Shown: positions 1 through 7,386, numbered from the stretch's first letter. The stretch is 13,814 nt of DNA from Fusobacterium sp. (GCA_018457305.1 JAGYHM010000024.1:1-13814); one strand, 5' to 3'. Notes: a model not told the origin generated them from the letters alone. Program-made: numbers and translations.

Positions 1-105
1 TTTCTAAAATAGTATATCATATTTTAATATTTATTAAAGTTCTTTTTTCTATTATTATATAATTCAAAATAAATTTTTCTTTAAATATTCTTCTTACTTA
101 TTATA

Positions 106-134
106 TTGACATTTTAATAAAAATATATTATTAT
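106..134 (+). promoter_or_regulatory. Probable sigma70-type promoter of the FTR1/P19 unit
   Basis: TTGACA at 106-111 and TATTAT at 129-134 are separated by exactly 17 bases. The predicted transcript start is near 141, giving a leader of about 35 bases before the ATG at 176. It is the best promoter match upstream of the FTR1 gene. The -35 is a perfect consensus, which counts for more than the -10 in such AT-rich DNA. Confidence 0.7.
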
Positions 135-140
135 TAAAAT
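111..140. promoter_or_regulatory. Perfect 10+10 bp inverted repeat overlapping the promoter; candidate operator
   Basis: ATTTTAATAA (111-120) and TTATTAAAAT (131-140) are exact reverse complements separated by 10 bases. The repeat starts at the last base of the -35 and ends at about the transcript start, so a bound repressor would block RNA polymerase. For an iron uptake unit a Fur-like iron repressor is the natural suspect, but the sequence is not a classic GATAAT-type Fur box. Both arms are pure A/T, so chance is a real alternative. Confidence 0.3.
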
Positions 141-175
141 AAGAAAAAAAATATTACTACAAGGAGCACAATAAA

Positions 176-1471
176 ATGAAAAAAAACATAAGAACAGTAT
201 TGTTCACCTTTTTACTTTTATTTACTTTTTTCTCTTTTTCAAATAATGTAGAAGCAGCAAAAAAGAAAAAATATCATACTTGGCAAGAAGTTGCAAAAGA
301 TATGCATTTAGAATTTGAAAGTGCTAAAAAAAATATAGAAGCTGGCAACCTTGAAGCAGCATATAAAGATATGAATGATGCTTATTTTGGTTATTATGAA
401 GTTCAAGGTTTTGAAAAAAATGTTATGGTTAGTATATCTGCTAAAAGAGTCAATCATATTGAAGCCCTTTTTAGAAAAATTAAGCATACTTTAAAAGGAA
501 ATTATAAAGGTGATGTCAAAGCTTTAGATAAAGAAATAGATAAACTTGATATGAAAGTTTATAAAGATGCAATGGTTCTTGATGGAGTAGCAAGTCCAGA
601 TGATTCTGATGAACTTGGAGAGGTAGTTTTTGGAGAAAGAAAACCTATAGAAATAGATGAAAAAACAGCAAAATGGAAATCTTTTATGACATCTTTTGGT
701 TTACTTCTTCGTGAAGGTTTAGAGGCAATTTTAGTTGTTGTTGCAATAATTGCTTATCTTGTTAAAACTGGAAATGAAAAATTATGTAAACAAGTTTATT
801 TGGGAATGGGATTTGCAATTATTTGCTCATTTATTCTTGCAGGTTTGATAGATGTATTTTTAGGTGGACTTGGACAAGAATTAATGGAAGGTATAACAAT
901 GTTTATTGCCGTTGGAGTCTTGTTCTGGGTTAGTAACTGGATTTTATCTCGTTCAAGTGCAGAAGCTTGGGATAATTATATAAAATCACAGGTAGAAAGA
1001 TCTATTACAGATAAAGATTCAAAAATTTTAGTTTTTTCTGCATTTTTGGCAGTATTAAGAGAGGGTGCTGAATTAGTTTTATTCTATAAGGCAGCTTTAA
1101 CTGGAGGACAAACTGATAAGGCTTATGCAATATATGGTTTTATAGCAGGTATTTTGGTTCTAGCAGTAATTTATTATATATTTAGATATACAACAGTTAG
1201 ATTACCACTTAAACCTTTCTTCTTATTTACAAGTATATTGTTATTCTTAATGTGTATTTCATTTATGGGAAAAGCAGTTATAGAACTTACTGAAGCAGGA
1301 ATTATATCTGGTGGAACGATAATTCCAGCGATGAAAGGATATCAAAATCAATGGCTAAATATTTATGATAGAGCAGAAACTTTAATACCACAACTTATTT
1401 TAGTTGTTGCAGCAGGATGGATTTTAATTTCTCATTCTTTAAAAGGGAAATCAAGCAAAAATTCTAAATAG
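176..1471 (+). CDS. fetM: FTR1-family iron permease with N-terminal periplasmic domain (FetM/EfeU-like)
   Basis: This is an inner-membrane high-affinity iron permease. The 431-residue product has a signal peptide (about residues 1-27, cleavage near VEAA), then a Lys/Glu-rich, mostly helical exported domain (about 30-165). A seven-helix-type membrane domain follows (about 170-422). It carries both REXXE motifs that define the family and bind iron in transit: REGLE at 179-183 and REGAE at 295-299. The start is fixed by AAGGAG at 161-166, nine bases before the ATG. The gene is followed after 64 bases by the P19-type gene, its usual partner in FetMP/P19 systems, with no strong terminator between them. 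By family knowledge P19 supplies or oxidises the metal in the periplasm and FTR1 moves it inward. The N-terminal domain matches the FetM layout rather than a bare EfeU. The choice of iron over another metal is inferred from the family. Confidence 0.9.
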   Translation: MKKNIRTVLFTFLLLFTFFSFSNNVEAAKKKKYHTWQEVAKDMHLEFESAKKNIEAGNLEAAYKDMNDAYFGYYEVQGFEKNVMVSISAKRVNHIEALFRKIKHTLKGNYKGDVKALDKEIDKLDMKVYKDAMVLDGVASPDDSDELGEVVFGERKPIEIDEKTAKWKSFMTSFGLLLREGLEAILVVVAIIAYLVKTGNEKLCKQVYLGMGFAIICSFILAGLIDVFLGGLGQELMEGITMFIAVGVLFWVSNWILSRSSAEAWDNYIKSQVERSITDKDSKILVFSAFLAVLREGAELVLFYKAALTGGQTDKAYAIYGFIAGILVLAVIYYIFRYTTVRLPLKPFFLFTSILLFLMCISFMGKAVIELTEAGIISGGTIIPAMKGYQNQWLNIYDRAETLIPQLILVVAAGWILISHSLKGKSSKNSK

Positions 1472-1535
1472 AATTTTTAACTAATTATGTTTTCAAAGTA
1501 ATATTATATAAATTTTTTAAAAGGAGGATTTTACT

Positions 1536-2150
1536 ATGAAAAATTTTAAAACTTTAATGATGGCGTTTGTCATCGCAGGACTTTCTTTAGGATTTTCTTC
1601 AACTGTATCAGCAGCAGAAGCACCTGGAGAATCAGGATTTGTTGAAACTCCAATTGGAGAAACTGTAGTTGGACCTTATGAAGTTGCAGGAGTTTATTTC
1701 CAAGCAGTAGATATGATACCAGAAGGAAAACAACCTACAGCAGCAGAATCTGATATGCATTTAGAAGCAGATATTCACTTAACTCAAGCAGCTTCAACAG
1801 CTTTTGGATTTGGTGGAGGAGAAGGAATATGGCCAGCTTACTTAACAGTAAACTACAAAGTTCTTTCTGCAGATAAGAAAAAAGAAATCACTTCAGGAAC
1901 ATTTATGCCAATGAATGCTGATGATGGTGCTCACTATGGAATTAACATCAAAAAAGGACTTATTCCAGTAGGAAAATATGTTCTTCAATTTGAAATTAAA
2001 GCTCCAACTGATTACTTATTACACGTAGATGGAGAAACAGGAGTTCCAACAGCAAGAGAAAATGGAAAATCAGCAGCAGAAGAATTTTTCAAAACTCAAA
2101 ATGTTGAATTTGAATGGATTTATACTGGTGAACAATTACAAAATAAATAA
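1536..2150 (+). CDS. fetP: P19/Tpd-type periplasmic iron (copper) binding protein
   Basis: This is a 204-residue exported protein of the Fe2+ transport protein family that includes Campylobacter P19, E. coli FetP and Treponema Tp34. Residues 1-26 form a signal peptide ending VSA, with no lipobox Cys, so the protein should be soluble in the periplasm. Candidate metal ligands are H75 and E77 in the MHLEADIH stretch, H81, M124/M126, H133 and H163. The H-x-E pair and the later Met and His residues have the spacing expected from the P19 metal site. Strong ribosome site AAGGAGG (1521-1527) lies eight bases before the ATG. It is the second and last gene of the FTR1 unit and is closed by a terminator at 2169-2206. 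Such proteins work as dimers with the FTR1 permease; the ABC and thioredoxin-like genes found beside P19 in Campylobacter are absent here. Confidence 0.88.
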   Translation: MKNFKTLMMAFVIAGLSLGFSSTVSAAEAPGESGFVETPIGETVVGPYEVAGVYFQAVDMIPEGKQPTAAESDMHLEADIHLTQAASTAFGFGGGEGIWPAYLTVNYKVLSADKKKEITSGTFMPMNADDGAHYGINIKKGLIPVGKYVLQFEIKAPTDYLLHVDGETGVPTARENGKSAAEEFFKTQNVEFEWIYTGEQLQNK

Positions 2151-2168
2151 TATATTATTATGAGAAAT

Positions 2169-2206
2169 AAAAAATAGTGTTGAAAATTTTTTCAGCACTA
2201 TTTTTT
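2169..2206 (+). terminator. Rho-independent terminator after the P19-type gene
   Basis: A long hairpin has an 11-bp outer stem (2169-2179 with 2196-2206), a T-G wobble at 2180/2195, and a further six pairs (TGAAAA with TTTTCA) around a two-base loop. The 3' arm ends in six T's. It starts about 20 bases after the stop codon at 2150 and closes the iron uptake unit. Confidence 0.9.
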
Positions 2207-2378
2207 ATATATAAAGAAATTATAATTTGAATTTTTTATTTTCTAATAGAAATAAGTAAATTGAGAAAGAGTTTTTAATTCTATAAAAGATAACTTTTTT
2301 TAAAATAATTAGTTGTTTTATATATAAATTGTCTTATTTATGATACTCTTAAAAATAAAAAATATATAATAATTTTTC
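2207..2378. other. AT-rich intergenic stretch without recognisable gene
   Basis: The full gap between the P19-type gene and agaS is 313 bases. Its ends are explained by the terminator (to 2206) and the aga promoter and operator (from 2379). The middle is almost pure A/T. I see no open reading frame with a ribosome site, no structured RNA and no repeat copy in it. Confidence 0.6.
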
Positions 2379-2407
2379 TTTACAATATGATATTTATATG
2401 TTATTAT
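2379..2407 (+). promoter_or_regulatory. Probable promoter of the aga operon
   Basis: TTTACA at 2379-2384 and TATTAT at 2402-2407 are 17 bases apart, each one mismatch from consensus. The predicted transcript start is near 2414, three bases before the palindromic operator at 2417-2434. That arrangement supports both calls. Confidence 0.7.
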
Positions 2408-2416
2408 TTAAAAAAG

Positions 2417-2434
2417 AACTGGTAATTACCAGTT
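2417..2434. promoter_or_regulatory. 18-bp perfect palindrome; likely GntR/HutC-family operator
   Basis: AACTGGTAATTACCAGTT is identical to its own reverse complement. The TGGT...ACCA core resembles the sites bound by amino-sugar regulators of the GntR/HutC subfamily, such as NagR/YvoA and DasR. It lies just downstream of the predicted start point, where a bound repressor would block initiation. The natural ligand is the GntR-UTRA protein encoded at 5768-6493 in the same operon, which implies autoregulated, substrate-inducible control. I saw no second full copy in the window. Confidence 0.75.
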
Positions 2435-2463
2435 AAAATAAATATGAAAGAAGGTGGTAGGCT

Positions 2464-3615
2464 ATGTTTAATTTTTCTGATGATAAGTTGAATGAATTAA
2501 AAGCCTTTAACACAGTAAGAGAAATAGAATCTCAACCAAATATTTGGCTAGAGGCTTTTGATTTATATAAAAATCAAGAAAAAGATATAAAAAATTTTTT
2601 AGATGAATTAAAAAATAAATATGGAAAAGTAAAAGTAATTTTTACTGGTGCTGGAACATCAGCATATGTAGGAGACGTATTGTTTCCACATTTAAAAAAA
2701 TTGGAAGATGAAAATTTTAGTTTTGAAGCAATTGCAACAACAGATATAGTTTCTAATCCAGAAGATTATTTACAAGATGTTCCTACTTTATTGGTTTCTT
2801 TTGCTAGAAGTGGAAATTCACCAGAAAGTTTACAAGCAGTAAACTTAGCAAATAAATTAATAAAGAATATTCATCACTTAGCAATTACTTGTGCAAAAGA
2901 TGGAAAACTTGCAATAAATTTAAAAGATGATTCATCATCTTATGTAATGTTAATGCCAGAAAAATCAAATGATAAAGGTTTTGCAATGACAAGTTCATAT
3001 ACTTGTATGTTGCTTAGTGCTTTAATGGTTTTTGATAAAAAAGATGAGAAAGAAAAAGAAAAAATAGTAAACTTAATTTCTTCTATGGGAAAAAAAGTTT
3101 TAGCAAGAGAAGAAGAAATTGAAAAGATAATAAATTTAGATTTTGATAGAGTAGTTTATTTAGGTTCTGGTTCTTTAAAAGCCTTAACAAGAGAAGCACA
3201 ACTTAAAATATTAGAATTAACTGCTGGAAAAATAACTACTTGTTTTGATTCTTCTATGGGATTTAGACATGGTCCTAAATCTTTTGTAGATACTAACACA
3301 TTGGTTTTTGATTTTGTATCAAATAATGATTATACACAAAAATATGATGTAGATATTATAAACGAAATTCATCATGATAAAATAGCAAAAATTATAGTTG
3401 CTATAACAAAAGATGATTTAGTAGGAGAATTTCCACAATTTTCATTTAACGAAAAAACTGTCTTAGATGATGTTTATTTAAGTTTCCCTTATATAATGTT
3501 TGCTCAAACAGTATCAGTTATGGCAAGTTTAAAAGTTAAAAATTTACCTGATACTCCTAGTGCAAATGGAACTGTTAATAGAGTAGTAAAAGGAGTTATT
3601 ATTCACGAACTATAA
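2464..3615 (+). CDS. agaS: AgaS-type SIS-domain deaminase/isomerase (galactosamine-6-phosphate to tagatose-6-phosphate)
   Basis: This is a cytoplasmic enzyme of the AgaS branch of sugar isomerase (SIS) proteins, which deaminates and isomerises galactosamine-6-P to tagatose-6-P and ammonia. The 383-residue product has two SIS domains (about 45-190 and 215-360). Family hallmarks are the N-terminal REIESQP (19-25), GAGTSAY (62-68), the phosphosugar loop SFARSGNSPES (112-122), NDKGFAMTSSYTCM (169-182), FRHGPKS (268-273) and the C-terminal PDTPSANGTVNRVVKG. These set it apart from GlmS and from glucosamine-6-P-type isomerases. An AAGGTGG ribosome site (2451-2457) precedes the ATG. It is the first gene of the operon, directly behind the promoter and palindrome, and 18 bases before the deacetylase gene. 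Substrate assignment rests on the AgaS family match plus the neighbouring LacD aldolase and PTS genes. Confidence 0.9.
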   Translation: MFNFSDDKLNELKAFNTVREIESQPNIWLEAFDLYKNQEKDIKNFLDELKNKYGKVKVIFTGAGTSAYVGDVLFPHLKKLEDENFSFEAIATTDIVSNPEDYLQDVPTLLVSFARSGNSPESLQAVNLANKLIKNIHHLAITCAKDGKLAINLKDDSSSYVMLMPEKSNDKGFAMTSSYTCMLLSALMVFDKKDEKEKEKIVNLISSMGKKVLAREEEIEKIINLDFDRVVYLGSGSLKALTREAQLKILELTAGKITTCFDSSMGFRHGPKSFVDTNTLVFDFVSNNDYTQKYDVDIINEIHHDKIAKIIVAITKDDLVGEFPQFSFNEKTVLDDVYLSFPYIMFAQTVSVMASLKVKNLPDTPSANGTVNRVVKGVIIHEL

Positions 3616-3633
3616 GAAAGGGGAAAATGAAAA

Positions 3634-4779
3634 ATGAGTAGATTTTATATGAAATCAGATAAAATATTTTTAGAAAATGAAATTTTTTCTGGCTATATAG
3701 AAATAGAAGATAAAATTATAAAAAATATTTTTGAAGATAGTGAAAGATTAGAAAAAGATATAGAGATTATTGATTATAGTGGAAAAATTATAGCACCGGG
3801 TTATTTTGATACTCACGTACACGGCTTTGGTGGTTTCGACGTAATGGATGCAACTCAAGATGCAATAGTTGAAATTTCTCGTGGAATAGTAAAAAACGGT
3901 GTTACATCTTTTTTACCAACAACTTTGACAGATACAGCAGAAAAATTAAATTTAGCCTGTGAAAATGTAAATAAATACAAAGACTTATGTGATGGAGCAA
4001 AAATACAAGGAATATTTTTAGAAGGACCTTTCTTTACTGAAACATATAAAGGGGCTCAAAATCCTAAATTTATGTCTAATCCAAATATAGAAGTACTAAA
4101 AAAATGGAAAGAACTTTCTGGTGATTTAGTAAATAAAATTGCAATTGCTCCTGAGAGAGAAGATAGTTTAGAGTTTATAAGAGATGCAACAAAAGATGGA
4201 GTAAATATTGCACTGGGGCATAGTAATGCTACTTATGAACAAGCAATGGAGGCAGTAAAATATGGAGCAAACATATTTGTACATACTTATAATGGAATGA
4301 GTCCTCTTCATCATAGAAATCCTGGTATGGTTGGAGCAGCCTTAACATCTGATGCTTACTGTGAAGTTATTTGTGATGGACACCATGTTCACAAAGGAGC
4401 AATTAAATTAGTTTTAAAGGCTAAAACTTCAGATAAAACAGTTCTTATTACAGATTGTATGAGAGCGGGTGGAATGAAAGATGGAGATTATACTTTAGGA
4501 GACTTTGATGTAATAGTTAAAGAAGGAACAGCAAGACTTCACTCTGGTTCACTTGCAGGTTCGGTTTTAAATTTATGTGAAGGTGTAAAAAATTTAGTTG
4601 ATTGGAATATCACAACACCATTAGAAGCAGTAAAAATGGCAAGTATTACTCCAGCAAAATCTGTTGGTTTAGATAAGATGATTGGAAGTATAGCAGTTGG
4701 AAAATATGCAGATATAAATATTTTAAATTTAGATATGACAATAAATTCTGTGTATATAGATGGAGAGAAAAAAATATAA
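3634..4779 (+). CDS. nagA: N-acetylhexosamine-6-phosphate deacetylase (NagA family, probable AgaA role)
   Basis: This is a metal-dependent amidohydrolase that removes acetate from N-acetylgalactosamine-6-P (or N-acetylglucosamine-6-P). At 381 residues it has the normal NagA length. A small N-terminal beta domain precedes a TIM barrel with HVHGFGGFD (61-69), the metal ligand Glu130 in FLEGPF, His196 in LGHSNAT, His217 in FVHTYNGM, and the catalytic acid Asp274 in ITDCM. The usual TDAM is TDCM here. The substrate-contact motif HHRNPGMVG lies at 226-234. AAAGGGG (3617-3623) precedes the chosen ATG; a nearer upstream ATG at 3627 is in another frame and stops after four codons. The family alone does not separate GalNAc-6-P from GlcNAc-6-P activity. 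The position between agaS and a tagatose-bisphosphate aldolase favours the galacto form, i.e. the AgaA function. Confidence 0.9.
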   Translation: MSRFYMKSDKIFLENEIFSGYIEIEDKIIKNIFEDSERLEKDIEIIDYSGKIIAPGYFDTHVHGFGGFDVMDATQDAIVEISRGIVKNGVTSFLPTTLTDTAEKLNLACENVNKYKDLCDGAKIQGIFLEGPFFTETYKGAQNPKFMSNPNIEVLKKWKELSGDLVNKIAIAPEREDSLEFIRDATKDGVNIALGHSNATYEQAMEAVKYGANIFVHTYNGMSPLHHRNPGMVGAALTSDAYCEVICDGHHVHKGAIKLVLKAKTSDKTVLITDCMRAGGMKDGDYTLGDFDVIVKEGTARLHSGSLAGSVLNLCEGVKNLVDWNITTPLEAVKMASITPAKSVGLDKMIGSIAVGKYADINILNLDMTINSVYIDGEKKI

Positions 4780-4813
4780 GTTAAAATTTAATAGAATGGA
4801 GGTTTTATTTTAA

Positions 4814-5764
4814 ATGACAAAGAAAGATTATTTAAAGAAATTATCGAATAAAGATAATATAATTGCAGCACTTGCTATTGATCAAAGAGGAGCAATTAGA
4901 AGAATGATTACTACTCTTGATGATGAAACAAGAGATCAAAAAATTAGAGAATTTAAGGCTTTAGTTTCAAAAGATTTAACAAAATATTCTTCATCGATTC
5001 TTTTAGATCCTATCTATGGACAAAAAGCAATAAAAGAAAAAGATGGAAACTGTGGTTTGATAATGGCTTATGAAATTACAGGTTATGATACAGCAGGAAC
5101 AGAAAGATTTCCAAGACTTATTCAAGGACAATCAGTTTTAAGATTGAAAGAAGCTGGAGCAGATGCAATCAAAATTTTATTATATTATGATGTAGACCAA
5201 GCAGAAGAAATAAATGATGTTAAAAAAGCATTTGTTGAAAGAATAGGAAATGAATGTAGAGCATTGGATTTACCTTTCTTTTTAGAAATAGTTTCTTATG
5301 ATGCTAATATCACTGATAGTAAATCAAAAGAATTTGCAAAGGTAAAACCACATAAAGTTAATGGAGCTATTAAAGATTTTACAGATGATAGATACAATAT
5401 AGATGTTTTAAAATTAGAAGTTCCAGTTAATATGAATTTTGTTGAAGGTTTTGGAGAAGAAACAGTTTACACAAAAGAAGAAGCAATGAAATATTTTAAA
5501 GAACAAAGTGATTTATGTAAAGTTCCATTTATTTTCTTATCAGCAGGAGTTTCTAATAAAATGTTTAGAGATACTTTATATTTTGCAAAAGAAGCTGGCT
5601 CAAAATTTAATGGAGTTTTATGTGGAAGAGCAACTTGGGCTGGAGGAGTAGCAGAGTTTATAAATTCTGAAGAGGCTGGTAAAAAATGGTTAAATACAGT
5701 AGGAATAGAAAATATAGAAAATATAAATAAGGCACTTGCTGAAACAGCAACTCCTTGGGAATAG
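4814..5764 (+). CDS. lacD: LacD-type class I tagatose-1,6-bisphosphate aldolase
   Basis: This enzyme splits tagatose-1,6-bisphosphate into dihydroxyacetone phosphate and glyceraldehyde-3-phosphate. The 316-residue product matches the LacD family end to end. The Schiff-base lysine is K200 in VLKLEVPVN, with partner residues K120 in AIKILLYY and E158 in FFLEIVSYD. All three sit five positions earlier than the Lys205, Lys125 and Glu163 I recall for Gram-positive LacD. Phosphate-binding segments LSAGVS (242-247) and GVLCGRATWAGG are present. A TGGAGG ribosome site (4797-4802) lies 11 bases before the ATG, slightly far. Enterobacterial aga clusters use a class II metal-dependent aldolase (KbaY/GatY type) at this step, so the locus is of the Gram-positive lac/gad type in this respect. 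The related sulfofructose aldolase YihT is a possible confusion, but the neighbours argue against it. Confidence 0.9.
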   Translation: MTKKDYLKKLSNKDNIIAALAIDQRGAIRRMITTLDDETRDQKIREFKALVSKDLTKYSSSILLDPIYGQKAIKEKDGNCGLIMAYEITGYDTAGTERFPRLIQGQSVLRLKEAGADAIKILLYYDVDQAEEINDVKKAFVERIGNECRALDLPFFLEIVSYDANITDSKSKEFAKVKPHKVNGAIKDFTDDRYNIDVLKLEVPVNMNFVEGFGEETVYTKEEAMKYFKEQSDLCKVPFIFLSAGVSNKMFRDTLYFAKEAGSKFNGVLCGRATWAGGVAEFINSEEAGKKWLNTVGIENIENINKALAETATPWE

Positions 5765-5767
5765 AAA

Positions 5768-6493
5768 GTGGAAATAAAGAAAAATGAAATTGTCCCTCTT
5801 CATATACAATTGACAGATAAACTTATAAAAAAAATAGAAGCAATGAATTTTTCAGATAAGTTGCCTTCTGAGAGACAGTTGTGTGAAGACTATAATGTAA
5901 GTAGAACTACTGTTAGGCAAGCTCTTAATGAATTAAAATTAAATGGATATATAAATAAAGTTCAAGGAAAGGGAAATTTTGTAGCTGTATCTAATAGTGA
6001 TAAGCAAAATCTTTTAGATTATTATAGTTTTACAAAGCAAACCCTTGCAAGAAATATGATACCAAAAGTAAAAATTTTAGAATTTCATAAAGAAAGTCCT
6101 AATGAAATTTTAAAAGAGAAAATGGAACTTAAAGCAGGAGACAAAGTAATAAAAATAGTGAGACTTAGACTTGCAGATGATACACCTATGATATATGAAA
6201 CAACTTTTATCCCTTTTTCAATATTTGCTACACTTAAAAAAAAGCAATTAGAAACTATGGCATTATATGATATTTTTGAAAAAGATTATAATAGGAAAGT
6301 ATGTAAAGTTGTGGAGCAATTCTCAGCAGTTAATATATTTAAGAAAGAAGCGGAATATTTAGGTATTCCTAATAATTCTGCCTGTTTAAAAATAAGAAGA
6401 CATAGTTATAGTGCTACAAATGAGATAATTGAGTTGACTTATTCTTATGCAAGGCCAGATCAATTTATATATAAAACAAGTTATAATGTATAA
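5768..6493 (+). CDS. GntR-family (HutC/UTRA) amino-sugar regulator of the aga operon
   Basis: This is a 241-residue DNA-binding repressor or effector-sensing regulator. The winged helix-turn-helix spans about residues 9-75, with LPSERQL (32-38), NVSRTTVRQAL (43-53) and the wing QGKGNFV (66-72). The UTRA ligand-binding domain follows at about 95-235, including PMIYETTFIP (140-149) and the C-terminal YARPDQFIYKTSYN. UTRA domains of this type sense phosphorylated amino sugars. The start is GTG at 5768, only three bases after the aldolase stop and in the same frame (TAG AAA GTG). No ATG fits, because the conserved fold begins at about residue 8, and the ribosome site is poor (GGGA at 5757-5760), so translation is probably coupled to the aldolase gene. 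The likely operator is the palindrome at 2417-2434. Confidence 0.88.
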   Translation: MEIKKNEIVPLHIQLTDKLIKKIEAMNFSDKLPSERQLCEDYNVSRTTVRQALNELKLNGYINKVQGKGNFVAVSNSDKQNLLDYYSFTKQTLARNMIPKVKILEFHKESPNEILKEKMELKAGDKVIKIVRLRLADDTPMIYETTFIPFSIFATLKKKQLETMALYDIFEKDYNRKVCKVVEQFSAVNIFKKEAEYLGIPNNSACLKIRRHSYSATNEIIELTYSYARPDQFIYKTSYNV

Positions 6494-6505
6494 GTTTATT
6501 GAAAG

Positions 6506-6512
6506 AAGGAGG
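6506..6512 (+). promoter_or_regulatory. Ribosome binding site that sets the YajC-like start at 6517
   Basis: AAGGAGG lies four bases before the ATG at 6517. A TTG at 6499 is in frame, but it would have to translate through this Shine-Dalgarno sequence, so the shorter reading is preferred. Confidence 0.75.
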
Positions 6513-6516
6513 AAAT

Positions 6517-6792
6517 ATGTCAAATATAATAGTAGCTTCATCTTTAGTATTTGCTTGTTTTTTAGTTATTTGTATATTGCTTTACTATGTTTTAAATTAT
6601 AGAGGAATGAAAGCAAAAAAAGCATATTTTGAAGATTTACATAAAAATATAAAACCCGGAAAAAATATAGAATTTTGTGGTGGAATTTATGGAAAAATAA
6701 ATAAAGTAAACGGAGATGAAGTAGAAATTTCTGTACTTGATGGAACTAAAATGAATATTAGTCGTTATGCAATAACAAAAATATTAAATTAA
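6517..6792 (+). CDS. yajC: YajC-like single-pass membrane protein
   Basis: The 91-residue product has one N-terminal transmembrane helix (about residues 4-27) and then a basic stretch (RGMKAKKAYFEDL). A small soluble domain contains the YajC-like pattern KPGKNIEFCGGIYGKINKV, followed by short beta strands ending in SRYAITKIL. YajC is the accessory partner of SecDF in the Sec translocon, but here the gene sits between the aga regulator and the PTS subunits, 23 bases after gntR and 50 before the IIB gene. YajC-like genes also occur within mannose-family PTS operons of streptococci, such as the hyaluronate/chondroitin utilisation cluster, so this is a PTS-linked paralog. Its role there is not established; helping insertion or stability of the IIC-IID complex is my inference. 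The family match is moderate because the protein is so short. Confidence 0.72.
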   Translation: MSNIIVASSLVFACFLVICILLYYVLNYRGMKAKKAYFEDLHKNIKPGKNIEFCGGIYGKINKVNGDEVEISVLDGTKMNISRYAITKILN

Positions 6793-6801
6793 AAATAAAA
6801 A

Positions 6802-6816
6802 ACTGTAGAATACAGT
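6802..6816. promoter_or_regulatory. Small inverted repeat ACTGTA-GAA-TACAGT before the PTS genes
   Basis: ACTGTA (6802-6807) and TACAGT (6811-6816) form a six-pair hairpin with a GAA loop in the 50-base gap between the YajC-like gene and IIB. Only seven A's separated by one T follow, so it is no terminator. It shares the outer ACTG...CAGT with the operator at 2417-2434 but is one base shorter and lacks the TGGT/ACCA core. It could be a weak secondary regulator site, an mRNA processing or stabilising hairpin, or chance. Confidence 0.25.
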
Positions 6817-6842
6817 ATAAAAAAATAAAAGGAGGATTTATT

Positions 6843-7319
6843 ATGCCAAATATAATTTTAACAAGAATAGACAATCGTTTAATACATGGACAGGTGGCAA
6901 CACAATGGACTAATGTAATAGGTGCAAATCTACTTCTTGTTGCTAATGATGAGGTATCAACAAATAAAATGCGTCAAGGACTTATGGATATGGCAGCACC
7001 AAACGGAGTTGCAACAAGATATTTTTCTATTGAAAAAACTATAAATGTTATCCATAAAGCAGCAGACAGACAAAAAATATTTATTATTTGTGAAACACCA
7101 ACTGATGTATTAAGATTAGTTGAAGGGGGAGTCCCAATTAAAAAAGTTAATGTAGGAAATATGCATATGGCAGAGGGAAAAAGACAAGTTGCAACTGTTG
7201 TATGTGTAGATGATAAAGATGTAGAAGCATTTAAAAAACTTAGAGATTTAGGTGTTGAATTAGAAATAAGAAAAGTTCCTTCTGAATCAACAGAAGATGT
7301 AGAAAAACTTTTTAAATAA
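6843..7319 (+). CDS. agaV: PTS mannose/fructose/sorbose-family subunit IIB (probable GalNAc IIB)
   Basis: This cytoplasmic phosphocarrier takes phosphate from IIA and passes it to the sugar bound by IIC-IID. At 158 residues it has full IIB length. The phosphorylated residue is His15 in the family motif DNRLIHGQVATQW (10-22). Further IIB-type segments are VANDEVSTN and the VNVGNMHMAEGKRQV stretch. AGGAGG lies about ten bases before the ATG. It is the first of the PTS genes and lies in order with IIC and IID downstream. The AgaV name is inferred from the aga context; the family itself does not reveal the sugar. Confidence 0.88.
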   Translation: MPNIILTRIDNRLIHGQVATQWTNVIGANLLLVANDEVSTNKMRQGLMDMAAPNGVATRYFSIEKTINVIHKAADRQKIFIICETPTDVLRLVEGGVPIKKVNVGNMHMAEGKRQVATVVCVDDKDVEAFKKLRDLGVELEIRKVPSESTEDVEKLFK

Positions 7320-7386
7320 TTTTTGTAAGTAATTTTATTATAGTATGTAATTTAATTTTAAATAAAAATGTAAAGGAGGAAAAAGA

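Noticed and set aside
1457..1478. AAAAATTCT-AAAT-AGAATTTTT hairpin over the FTR1 stop codon, as a terminator between FTR1 and P19
   Set aside because: The nine pairs include only one G-C pair, so the hairpin is weak. The two genes belong together functionally, so I do not call termination here, though a minor role in RNA processing is possible.
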